Origin: Rhodospirillales bacterium
Lineage (GTDB): Bacteria > Pseudomonadota > Alphaproteobacteria > CACIAM-22H2
Reading direction: 5' to 3'
DNA length: 36,357 nucleotides
NCBI GenBank assembly: GCA_016794005.1
Contig: JAEUKY010000112.1
Span: forward strand, 1-36,357
Both the position numbers and the translations under genes were made by a program. Shown here piece by piece: positions 1 through 6,309 of this stretch. The notes beneath the pieces were generated by a model. The model had not been told where the DNA came from and did not search any database. It saw only the letters and a list, made by a program, of their open reading frames with translations. Within the stretch, counting starts at the first letter, position 1. Every line of letters starts with the position of its first letter.

Positions 1-53
1 CCGGTCTGGTCGTAGATGTACTTCGTGAAGTAGGCGAAATCGTCGGGCTTCAC
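1..53 (-). CDS. cheR: CheR chemotaxis methyltransferase, N-terminal fragment (cut by window edge)
   Basis: Only the first 17 codons lie in the window. The reading frame opens with GTG and reads V-K-P-D-D-F-A-Y-F-T-K-Y-I-Y-D-Q-T, which resembles the helical N-terminal domain of CheR, the SAM-dependent methyltransferase that methylates glutamates on chemoreceptors. The GTG start shares four bases (GTGA) with the cheB stop codon, the usual sign of translational coupling. The identification rests on this short match plus the position directly after cheB, where CheR is the common partner. The rest of the gene is outside the window. Confidence 0.7.
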   Translation of the reverse strand, partial: MKPDDFAYFTKYIYDQT

Positions 54-1246
54 GGGCGGCCCCCTGCGAGCTTGGCGATCTCGGCCGGAAGCTTGTCGAG
101 CGGCAGGACCGCCGAACAGATGCCCGCGTTCGCCGCGGCACCGGGCATGCCCCAGACGACGCTCGTCGCCTCGTCCTGCGCGATCACGGTGCCGCCCGCC
201 TCGACGAGCACCTTGCCGCCCTTGGTGCCGTCCGAGCCCATCCCCGTGAGCACCACGCCGAGCACGGCGGCACCATAGGCAGCGGCCAGACTGCGGAACA
301 TCGGGTCGACCGCCGGGCGGCAGAAATTCTCCGGCGGCTCCTTCGTCAGCCGGATGACCTTCTGCGTGCCCTGCGTCTCGATCTTCATATGGTTGTCGCC
401 GGGCGCAAGGTAGATGCGCCCCGCTTCGAGGGCCTGCCCATCCACGCCCTCGGCACAAGGTCGCTTCGCCGTGCGCGTGATGTGCTCGGCCAGGATCGTC
501 GTGAAGGTCGCGGGCATGTGCTGCGTGATGCAGATCGGCAGCCGCAGCGTGGCCGGCAGCGCCGACAGAAGCGAGAACAGGGCCTGCGGCCCGCCGGTCG
601 AACTGCCGATCGCGATGATCTGCGGCATCGTGCGCGAGGCCGGCCGCAGGACGATCGGTGCGGTCGGCGACAGCAACGACGTGCGGGCCGGCGCCGCCGA
701 TGCGGCGGCGGCCGTCGCCGCGCGCGTCGCCGCGGTCGGCTGCGGCTTCGCGTCCGGCAGGCCCGCCGCGCGATTGCGGTCGCGCTTGTCGCGGCGTGCC
801 CGGCCGAGCGCCTTCACCTTTTCCGTCAGATCGCGCTTGAATTCGGCCGAGCCGTGGATCTCGCCGGTCGAAGTCGGCTTCGGGATATAGTCAGCGGCAC
901 CCTTCTGCATCGCCTCGATGCTGACCTGCGCGTTTCGCTGCGTCAGCGTCGAAGCCATGATGATCTTTACGTCGGGCGCGGCTTCCAGAAGCTTGGGCAG
1001 CGCGGTCAGCCCGTCCATCACCGGCATCTCGATGTCGAGGACGATGACGTCGACGTCGCTGCGGCCGAGTTGCCCGATCGCGAGCTGGCCGTTGCCGACC
1101 GTCGCGACGACCTGGACGCCGGGATCGGCTTCGAGCGCGCGCGTGATCAGGCCACGGATCACGGCCGAATCGTCGACGACCATCACGCGGACCGCCGAAG
1201 GGCCCGTCGCGCCAGCCGTCACGGGTTCGGTCGGAGCCAGCGCCAT
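50..1246 (-). CDS. cheB: CheB protein-glutamate methylesterase / response regulator
   Basis: 398 aa. CheB removes methyl groups from, and deamidates, chemoreceptor glutamine/glutamate residues, which resets receptor signalling during adaptation. The N-terminal receiver domain (about residues 18-130) has the acidic pair D25-D26, phosphoacceptor D71 and K123. An Ala/Arg-rich linker (about 150-208) leads to the methylesterase domain, whose catalytic triad is visible: S216 in GSSTGGP, H243 in QHMP and D339 in MGSDG. Length is slightly above the usual 350 aa because of the linker. The start lies 2 bp after the cheY stop, and the stop overlaps the cheR start, so cheY-cheB-cheR read as one operon. 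Confidence 0.95.
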   Translation of the reverse strand: MALAPTEPVTAGATGPSAVRVMVVDDSAVIRGLITRALEADPGVQVVATVGNGQLAIGQLGRSDVDVIVLDIEMPVMDGLTALPKLLEAAPDVKIIMASTLTQRNAQVSIEAMQKGAADYIPKPTSTGEIHGSAEFKRDLTEKVKALGRARRDKRDRNRAAGLPDAKPQPTAATRAATAAAASAAPARTSLLSPTAPIVLRPASRTMPQIIAIGSSTGGPQALFSLLSALPATLRLPICITQHMPATFTTILAEHITRTAKRPCAEGVDGQALEAGRIYLAPGDNHMKIETQGTQKVIRLTKEPPENFCRPAVDPMFRSLAAAYGAAVLGVVLTGMGSDGTKGGKVLVEAGGTVIAQDEATSVVWGMPGAAANAGICSAVLPLDKLPAEIAKLAGGRP

Positions 1247-1248
1247 CT

Positions 1249-1614
1249 TCAGAGCAGGCCGACTTGCTGCAGCTTCGATTCGACGATCTCGCTGTCGAAC
1301 GGCTTCATGATGTACTCGTTGGCACCGGCTTCGATGGCCTGCTGGATCTTGGTCATCTCGGTTTCGGTCGTGCAGAACAGCACGATCGGCGTATCGCCGC
1401 CCGGCGTGGCGCGAAGCGCGCGCAGGAACTCGATGCCGTTCATCACCGGCATGTTCCAGTCGAGCAGGATTCCGTCGGGCATCGCGCGCTTGCAGGCGTC
1501 GAGGGCGAGCTGGCCATCGGCGGCTTCCTCGATCCTGAAGCCGAGAGCCTCGAGAATCCGGCGCGCCACGTTCCGGATCACCCGGGAATCGTCGACCACC
1601 AAGAATGACTTCAT
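1249..1614 (-). CDS. cheY: CheY-like single-domain response regulator
   Basis: 121 aa, a stand-alone receiver domain. The acidic pair D8-D9, phosphoacceptor D52, the T82/T83 switch position and K104 are all present, and there is no output domain. Such proteins carry the CheA phosphate to the flagellar motor or act as phosphate sinks or phosphorelay intermediates. The ATG at 1614 is preferred over a longer reading to 1635 because a strong GGAGG ribosome site lies six bases upstream and the protein then begins directly with beta-strand 1 (MKSFLVVDD). It sits just upstream of cheB, after a 132-bp gap from chpT that may hold its own promoter. Whether it contacts FliM or another partner cannot be told here. 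Confidence 0.9.
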   Translation of the reverse strand: MKSFLVVDDSRVIRNVARRILEALGFRIEEAADGQLALDACKRAMPDGILLDWNMPVMNGIEFLRALRATPGGDTPIVLFCTTETEMTKIQQAIEAGANEYIMKPFDSEIVESKLQQVGLL

Positions 1615-1746
1615 CAAGAACCTCCGTCCCGGCACGAACCCGAAGGGTGCCCGGCAGCCCTCAGCGCCGGAAACCTGTCGAGCGGAACACTCCCCGGACA
1701 GGTATAGCCGACGGGCTGGTCCGAGCCAACCGTACCCGCATGCGCC

Positions 1747-2403
1747 CTAGTCGTCTCCAAGTGCCGGGAAAATTATGGATAATTCGATAACGTCCTTGCC
1801 CGGCGTGACGCCGACGCGACCGCCGAGCGCCGTCGCGAGAATTCGCAGCATTTCAGCCGGGGCCGCTTTTGCGGTCAGTTCCTCGGATGGAACCTTGCCG
1901 GCGATCGTCGCCGAGACTTCCTCGAACAACCGTGCCCCCTGCCCGCGCGCGGTCGCGACAAGCTTGACGGAATTTCCGGCAAACTCGGTATCCAGCCGGA
2001 CCTCGCCGCCGCGCGGCAGCGCTTCGACCAGCAGGAAGGCCGCCAGCAGCGCCACGCGGGCACCGGCCCGCCCGGCCGCAGCCTCGACCGCGGCATTCGC
2101 CGCCCAGGGCGCGGCGTTTACTTTTTCGCCTTCGAGCATACCGGACAGAAGCTGCGAAGCCGCTGCGAACGGTGCCCCCGCCGGAAGCGCCCCGGGCGTT
2201 CCATAGATCGCGCGAAACACCTGCAGGCGGCGGCTCGCCTGCCGGGCCGAATGGCCGATCAGCCGGACGACGTCGGCATCGGCAGCCTGATCCTCGGCAA
2301 GCAGTTCGACCCCGTTGACGGTGGCGCCGACGGGACCGACCAGATCGTGACTCATTCGGGCGGCGATCAGCTCGACGAGCCTGAGTTCGTTTTTTTCGGT
2401 CAT
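1747..2403 (-). CDS. chpT: ChpT-type histidine phosphotransferase
   Basis: 218 aa. The N-terminal helix contains ARMSHDLVGPVGA with H19 as the likely phosphoryl-accepting histidine, followed by a degenerate GHKL-like ATPase fold (about 100-218). This is the ChpT/DUF2265 architecture. In Caulobacter, ChpT passes phosphate from the hybrid kinase CckA to CtrA and CpdR. The reading frame stays open to 3177, but the extra N-terminal part is antisense to DUF3553 and cytochrome c. The ATG at 2403 has AGGA upstream and starts at the family's usual place. Its position next to cheYBR suggests a link between the CckA-ChpT relay and motility, which is an inference. TAG stop. Confidence 0.88.
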   Translation of the reverse strand: MTEKNELRLVELIAARMSHDLVGPVGATVNGVELLAEDQAADADVVRLIGHSARQASRRLQVFRAIYGTPGALPAGAPFAAASQLLSGMLEGEKVNAAPWAANAAVEAAAGRAGARVALLAAFLLVEALPRGGEVRLDTEFAGNSVKLVATARGQGARLFEEVSATIAGKVPSEELTAKAAPAEMLRILATALGGRVGVTPGKDVIELSIIFPALGDD

Positions 2404-2472
2404 GATTCCTGAAGATTCGCCCGAAACGGTGCCGGGTTTCAAGTTCGGCACGTCCTGCGCTAGGATACGCCG

Positions 2473-2649
2473 ATGCGGCATCTCGTCCCCGGCGCGTTCG
2501 TCCGACACCCCGACTGCCCCGACTGGGGTATAGGCCAAGTCCAGTCTGCCATCGCCGGCCGTGTGACCGTCAATTTCGAGCATCGCGGCAAGCTGCTGAT
2601 CGACGCCGACGTCGTCGAACTCGAACCGGTCGAGCCGGAATCCCGCTGA
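2473..2649 (+). CDS. DUF3553 small protein
   Basis: 58 aa, too short for many gene callers. The sequence reads MRHLVPGAFVRHPDCPDWG, then G-Q-V-Q-S, then V-T-V-N-F-E-H-R-G-K, ending in an acidic tail. This matches DUF3553, a small beta-barrel-like domain (G-x-V-x-H-P, W-G-x-G-x-V, V-x-F-x-x-x-G-K) found mostly in alphaproteobacteria and resembling CarD/UvrD-tail folds; its function is not established. It is divergent from chpT across 69 bp. A possible AGGA ribosome site is at 2462-2465. Its TGA is followed immediately by the ATG of the cytochrome c gene (TGAATG), so the two are probably co-translated. Confidence 0.75.
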   Translation: MRHLVPGAFVRHPDCPDWGIGQVQSAIAGRVTVNFEHRGKLLIDADVVELEPVEPESR

Positions 2650-3027
2650 ATGCCGACGCCCCTCCTCGCGTGGGTCGCCTTCGCCACCCTCGTGGCCGGT
2701 GCCGGGTCCGCATCGGCCGCCGACGCGCGTCGCGGCGAGGAGATTTTCCGCAAATGCGCGACCTGCCATACGGTCGAAGCCGGCGGGCGCAACCGGGTCG
2801 GCCCCCGCCTGACGGGGTTGTTCGGGCGTACCGCAGGGGCGATCGGCGATTTCCGCTATTCCGAAGCCCTCAAGCATTCGGGCATCGTGTGGAACGAGGC
2901 GACCCTCGACGCCTACCTGAAGGATTCCGAGGGGTTCGTGCCGGGCACGAAGATGTACGGCGGCCTGACGCTGGACGCCGACCGGGCCGACCTGATCGCC
3001 TACCTGAAGACCGCGACCGCCCGCTGA
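2650..3027 (+). CDS. Secreted class I cytochrome c
   Basis: 125 aa. A signal peptide (about 1-23, ending A-S-A-A) is followed by the heme-binding motif C36-A-T-C39-H40 and a distal ligand M102 in GTKMYGG. The fold signature ([13 protein letters not shown], then [10 protein letters not shown], then ADLIAYLK) is that of the mitochondrial-like class I cytochromes c, which carry single electrons in the periplasm. Residue 102 is near the end, as expected for a protein of about 100 mature residues. It starts directly at the DUF3553 stop. The nearby formate dehydrogenase makes it a possible electron acceptor or carrier, but nothing in the sequence proves that pairing. Confidence 0.92.
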   Translation: MPTPLLAWVAFATLVAGAGSASAADARRGEEIFRKCATCHTVEAGGRNRVGPRLTGLFGRTAGAIGDFRYSEALKHSGIVWNEATLDAYLKDSEGFVPGTKMYGGLTLDADRADLIAYLKTATAR

Positions 3028-3054
3028 AAAGCGGCGCCCAAACCTGAGCGGCAA

Positions 3055-3082
3055 TTGCAAAATCGGACCGGTCGGGTAGACT
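3055..3082 (+). promoter_or_regulatory. Candidate sigma-70-type promoter for the 41-aa membrane peptide
   Basis: TTGCAA (3055-3060) and TAGACT (3077-3082) are separated by 16 bp, each matching the consensus at four of six positions. The predicted start of transcription would be near 3089, giving a leader of about 30 nt before the ATG at 3121. It is a pattern match only. The same TAGACTCG -10 string recurs at 28927. Confidence 0.35.
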
Positions 3083-3120
3083 CGTCCTCGTTCAATTCGC
3101 GTTCCTGCGGGAGACTGAAA

Positions 3121-3246
3121 ATGCAGTCCATGTTCCTCGGTTTTGCCGTCGCGATCGTTCTGGCCATCGGCGCGCACTTCGCCTTGGGATCGATGCAGTC
3201 GTCGACTGCCGAGCGCTACGCAGCCCCTGTCAGCGTCCGCCTCTGA
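3121..3246 (+). CDS. 41-aa single-pass membrane peptide
   Basis: The peptide MQSMFLGFAVAIVLAIGAHF continues with A-L-G-S-M-Q-S-S and ends R-Y-A-A-P-V-S-V-R-L. Residues 3-23 form one hydrophobic helix, and the tail is short and polar. The ATG at 3121 follows a good ribosome site (GGGAGAC, about 6 bases away); the frame is open further upstream to 3055 but without a good start. Short peptides of this kind are common in alphaproteobacteria and have no assigned role. It may be transcribed from its own promoter at 3055-3082 or from the cytochrome c unit. It converges on the WD40 gene, with 14 bp between the stop codons. Confidence 0.65.
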   Translation: MQSMFLGFAVAIVLAIGAHFALGSMQSSTAERYAAPVSVRL

Positions 3247-3260
3247 TCGACCGGCAAGGG

Positions 3261-4214
3261 CTACTGCAGCGCCTCGACTTCGGTACCCGTTTCGAGGTTC
3301 CAGACCTTCGCCACCTCGTCGTAGCCGGCCGACACGGCTAGCCTGTCGCCTGGAACGAACGCCACGCCCCAGACCGGCCGCTTGTGGCCCAGAAACTCGC
3401 GGACCTGAGCGCGATCGGCGACGCGCCAGAGCCGTATCGTACGGTCCCCGCCGCCAGACAGGACCGACTGTCCGTCGGCCGAAAGCGCCACCGACGTGAC
3501 GAAGCCGCGATGGCCTTCAAGCACGGCCGTCTCGCGGCGGGCGGACAGATCCCAGATCCGGACGGTCGCGTCCGTCGAAGCCGAAGCGGCAATCCGGCCG
3601 TCGGCCGAGACCGAAACGGCGTTCACGCTGTTCGTGTGGCCTTCTAACATCGCAAGCTCGTTGCCCGCATCGATGTCCCACAGCCGCAGCGACAGGTCGT
3701 AGCTTCCCGAAAGAACCGTCCTTCCGTCCGGAAGGAACGCGACCGACATGACGTTCGCCTTGTGGCCTTCGAGCGAACGCAGCAGCCGTCCGGTCGCGAC
3801 ATCCCACACGGCGATCGTCCGGTCCCAGCTTGCCGAGACCGCGCGGTTCCCATCGGGATTGACCGCGACGGATGCCACGTTGGCCTTGTGCCCCTCGAAC
3901 GTGCGAATCGATCGGCCGGTCTCGAGGTCCCACAGGCGCAGCGTCGAATCCCAGCTTGCGGAGATGCCGCGCCGCCCGTCGCGCAGGATCGCCACGCCGT
4001 TGACCGACGCCTTGTGCTCGTCGAAGACGCGGATCTCGCGCTGCGTGGCGAGATCCCAAAGGCGCAGCGAATAGTCCCATGAACCGGTAAGCACGCGCGT
4101 TCCGTCTGGCGATACCGCGATCGCGTTGACCATCGCGCCATGCCCGGCCATTTCGGCACGGGCAACGGGGAGGCCGGCCAGCAGGGTAACGAGCAGGATA
4201 CGAACGAACGTCAT
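3261..4214 (-). CDS. Secreted seven-repeat WD40 beta-propeller protein
   Basis: 317 aa. A Sec signal peptide (about 1-20, ending A-R-A) is followed by seven WD40 repeats and nothing else. Each repeat ends in a recognisable strand: DYSLRLWD, DSTLRLWD, DRTIAVWD, DLSLRLWD, DATVRIWD, DRTIRLWR and DEVAKVWN. Seven repeats make one closed propeller, so the protein is most likely a periplasmic interaction scaffold with no catalytic residues to point to. The ATG is 28 bases past the formate dehydrogenase terminator, so expression depends on read-through or on a promoter in or near that short gap. The partner is unknown; the flanking cytochrome c and formate dehydrogenase are candidates by position only. 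Confidence 0.88.
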   Translation of the reverse strand: MTFVRILLVTLLAGLPVARAEMAGHGAMVNAIAVSPDGTRVLTGSWDYSLRLWDLATQREIRVFDEHKASVNGVAILRDGRRGISASWDSTLRLWDLETGRSIRTFEGHKANVASVAVNPDGNRAVSASWDRTIAVWDVATGRLLRSLEGHKANVMSVAFLPDGRTVLSGSYDLSLRLWDIDAGNELAMLEGHTNSVNAVSVSADGRIAASASTDATVRIWDLSARRETAVLEGHRGFVTSVALSADGQSVLSGGGDRTIRLWRVADRAQVREFLGHKRPVWGVAFVPGDRLAVSAGYDEVAKVWNLETGTEVEALQ

Positions 4215-4237
4215 TCGGAACAGCGGCTCCGGACACG

Positions 4238-4271
4238 AAAAAGGCCCGCGCCGATCGCTCGGCGCGGGCCT
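4238..4271 (-). terminator. Intrinsic terminator of the formate dehydrogenase operon
   Basis: A perfect 13-bp inverted repeat, AGGCCCGCGCCGA (4242-4254) and its complement (4259-4271), surrounds a 4-nt loop. On the minus strand it is followed by five T residues (4242-4238). It begins 16 bp past the fdhC stop codon. Stem quality and the T-run make it a textbook Rho-independent terminator. Confidence 0.9.
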
Positions 4272-4286
4272 ATCCTAGCCTGCAAT

Positions 4287-5372
4287 TCAGTCGTGGCCCA
4301 TCTTGTAGGCCGGCATGGCCTGCCCCTTGACCTTGGCAAGCCAAACGCCGTGATGCTCCTTGGCCCAGTTCTCGTCGACCTGGCCGGTGCCCATCGCGTC
4401 GAAGGCCTGCTCCATGCCGAGCGAGCCGATGTAGATGTGCGCGATCACGATGGCCGTCAGCACGAGGCCGACGATCGCGTGGATCACCTGCATCAGCTGC
4501 ATCGAGGAAACGTCGCCGAACTGGAACGGGAACAGCAGCCAGATGCCCGTGAAGCTCAGCGTGGCGCCGCCGACGATGACCGACCAGAAAATCAGCTTCT
4601 GCCCGGCGTTGAACTTGTCGGCCGGCGGGTGCACGCCCTTCGAGAACAGCCCGCCGCCGACCGCCAGCCACTGGAGGTCGAGCTTCGACGGAATGTTGTG
4701 CCGGACCCACATCACGAACATCAGCACGACGCCGAGCATGAAGGCGAACGACAGGTAGTTGTGGGCGTATTTGAGCAGTACCGACAGGCTGGTGAAAGCG
4801 TCGGGACCGAGCAGTGGCAGCAGCAGGTAGCGGCCATAGGTGATGTTGAGCCCCGATATCGCCAGCACGACGAAAGCCCCTGCCGTCATCCAGTGGACAA
4901 ATCTCTCGGTGCCGTTGAAACGCTCGATCGTTCGGCCGGAAAGACCGCTGTCGATCATGATCTTGCCGCGCAGCAGATAGAATGCGATCAGCAGGCAGCA
5001 CATGCCGAGGATCAGCCAGGAGCCCCACACCCGGATCGGGCCCTTGACCGTCTGGCGCCAGTCGCGGCCGGCGGGCTGGATCAGCGTCGCGGCCTTCTGG
5101 TCCGGGATCGAAACCCACCCGCGCGTCGGCGTCAACGCATGAAGAAGTTCTGCGTCGTTCGCCATCAACCCGGCTTCGGGCCGCTGCGACGGGCTCTGAT
5201 AGGCGCCGACGGCCGGCGGCATCAGCCGCGCGCCCTCGGTAGCACTGACCGGCGGCGTCGACGTGGCGTTGACCGGCGCCGGGGGCGTCTGTGCGACCGA
5301 CTGTCCGGCGACGAAAAATCCGAGCGCACATGCGACCAGAGCGAGGGTGCGGATCTTTGTGGCGAGCGTCAT
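4287..5372 (-). CDS. fdhC: Formate dehydrogenase gamma subunit (membrane cytochrome b556)
   Basis: 361 aa. This subunit anchors the complex and passes electrons from the Fe-S subunit through two b hemes to the quinone pool. A signal-like segment (1-28) is followed by a Pro/Ala-rich stretch to about residue 110 and then by about five membrane helices (115-135, 157-178, 200-223, 262-282, 293-315). H160, H204, H298 and H312 in the helices are the likely heme ligands. The protein is about 150 residues longer than E. coli FdoI/FdnI because of the N-terminal extension, which is usual for this alphaproteobacterial type. It is the last gene before the terminator. The symbol follows common usage; fdoI or fdh3C would be equivalent. 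Confidence 0.92.
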   Translation of the reverse strand: MTLATKIRTLALVACALGFFVAGQSVAQTPPAPVNATSTPPVSATEGARLMPPAVGAYQSPSQRPEAGLMANDAELLHALTPTRGWVSIPDQKAATLIQPAGRDWRQTVKGPIRVWGSWLILGMCCLLIAFYLLRGKIMIDSGLSGRTIERFNGTERFVHWMTAGAFVVLAISGLNITYGRYLLLPLLGPDAFTSLSVLLKYAHNYLSFAFMLGVVLMFVMWVRHNIPSKLDLQWLAVGGGLFSKGVHPPADKFNAGQKLIFWSVIVGGATLSFTGIWLLFPFQFGDVSSMQLMQVIHAIVGLVLTAIVIAHIYIGSLGMEQAFDAMGTGQVDENWAKEHHGVWLAKVKGQAMPAYKMGHD

Positions 5373-5394
5373 ATTGCTTCTCCCCTCTGCCGGC

Positions 5395-5625
5395 CTAGTA
5401 ACGCTGGGCCGTATTGGCGCGATTGGCGAGCGCGTCGCGCGCAGGTGCCGGAACCGGCTGCGCCTGGCGAACTTCGCGCCCCAGGTAGCTGCCCTGCGCG
5501 CCTTCCCGCAGGCCGTTGTCGCGCGCGCTGAAGCCGATGGCGATCACCAGCAGCACCGCGAAAATGAGCCACATCACCGTTCGTTGATTGCTGGACATCG
5601 CTTCGTACCCTTGACTGCTTGCCAT
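5395..5625 (-). CDS. 76-aa single-pass membrane protein inside the formate dehydrogenase operon
   Basis: The sequence starts MASSQGYEAM, has one membrane helix (about 17-33, VMWLIFAVLLVIAIGF) and a polar tail of about 43 residues rich in R, Q, A and P. The start at 5625 has a GGAGG site nine bases upstream; an internal ATG at 5598 is the alternative. It lies between fdhB and fdhC, in the same direction, with 68 bp before it and 22 bp after it. I do not recognise the family. The position suggests an accessory or structural role, for example helping FdhB, which lacks its own membrane helix, dock to FdhC. That role is an inference. Confidence 0.7.
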   Translation of the reverse strand: MASSQGYEAMSSNQRTVMWLIFAVLLVIAIGFSARDNGLREGAQGSYLGREVRQAQPVPAPARDALANRANTAQRY

Positions 5626-5648
5626 GTGTGCTTACCTCCGGATCCGCC

Positions 5649-5681
5649 GCCGGAAATGCCCGCCGAACGGGCATTTCCGGC
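5649..5681 (-). promoter_or_regulatory. Stem-loop between fdhB and the 76-aa gene
   Basis: A perfect 14-bp inverted repeat (GCCGGAAATGCCCG at 5649-5662 with its complement at 5668-5681) surrounds a 5-nt loop. It starts 13 bp past the fdhB stop. No T-run follows on either strand, so it is unlikely to be a full terminator. It more likely shields the 3' end of the upstream mRNA or tunes subunit ratios. Confidence 0.6.
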
Positions 5682-5693
5682 GCAGATCGTGTG

Positions 5694-6290
5694 TCAGGTA
5701 CGCGAGCCTTCGCCGTAGGCCGTGGCCCAGCCCCAGGCACCCGAGCCATAGCCGCGCGTGGTGACGCGCTCGCGGTAGATGCCCGCGATCACGTCGCCGT
5801 CGCCGGCGAGCAGAGCCTTGGTCGAACACATCTCGGCACAGAGCGGCAGCTTGCCTTCCGCGATGCGGTTGCGGCCGTACTTGGCGAAGCTGGCGTCGGT
5901 GTTCGAGGGTTCCGGGCCGGCCGCGCAGAAGGTGCACTTGTCCATCTTGCCGCGCGTGCCGAAGTTGCCCGCCTGCGGGTACTGCGGCGCACCGAACGGG
6001 CACGCGTAGAAGCAGTAGCCGCAGCCGATGCACAGATCCTTCGAGTGGAGGACCACGCCTTCGGCCGTCTTGTAGAAACAGTCGACCGGGCAAACGGCCA
6101 TGCACGGCGCGTCCGTGCAGTGCATGCATGCCATCGAGATCGAACGCTCGCCCGGCTTGCCGTCGTTGAGGGTGACGACGCGCCGTCGGTTGATGCCCCA
6201 CGGCACCTCGTGTTCGTTCTTGCAGGCGGTGACGCAGGCGTTGCATTCGATGCAGCGCTCGGCGTCGAGGAGGAACTTCATACGAGCCAT
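5694..6290 (-). CDS. fdhB: Formate dehydrogenase beta subunit (four [4Fe-4S] clusters, FDH3 type)
   Basis: 198 aa. Four cysteine groups typical of DmsB/FdnH-like ferredoxins are visible: CIECNACVTAC, CMHCTDAPCMAVCPVDC, CIGCGYCFYACPFGAP and CTFC with the distal CAEMC. Together they hold four [4Fe-4S] clusters that form a wire from the FdhA active site to the FdhC hemes. Unlike E. coli FdnH/FdoH (about 294 aa) it has no C-terminal membrane helix, which is the normal form in the FDH3 subfamily. The ATG at 6290 has GGGAG eight bases upstream; an alternative ATG lies three codons in. It follows fdhA by 19 bp and has no signal peptide, so it is expected to be exported together with FdhA. Confidence 0.93.
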   Translation of the reverse strand: MARMKFLLDAERCIECNACVTACKNEHEVPWGINRRRVVTLNDGKPGERSISMACMHCTDAPCMAVCPVDCFYKTAEGVVLHSKDLCIGCGYCFYACPFGAPQYPQAGNFGTRGKMDKCTFCAAGPEPSNTDASFAKYGRNRIAEGKLPLCAEMCSTKALLAGDGDVIAGIYRERVTTRGYGSGAWGWATAYGEGSRT

Positions 6291-6309
6291 GTCAATCGCT
6301 CCCTAGCCC

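Noticed and set aside
1673-1703. Inverted repeat ACCTGTC...GACAGGT between chpT and cheY
   Set aside because: The 7-bp stem has a 17-nt loop and no T-run, too weak to call a terminator.
2404-3177. N-terminal extension of the chpT frame
   Set aside because: It runs antisense over DUF3553 and cytochrome c, both of which have strong motifs on the plus strand.
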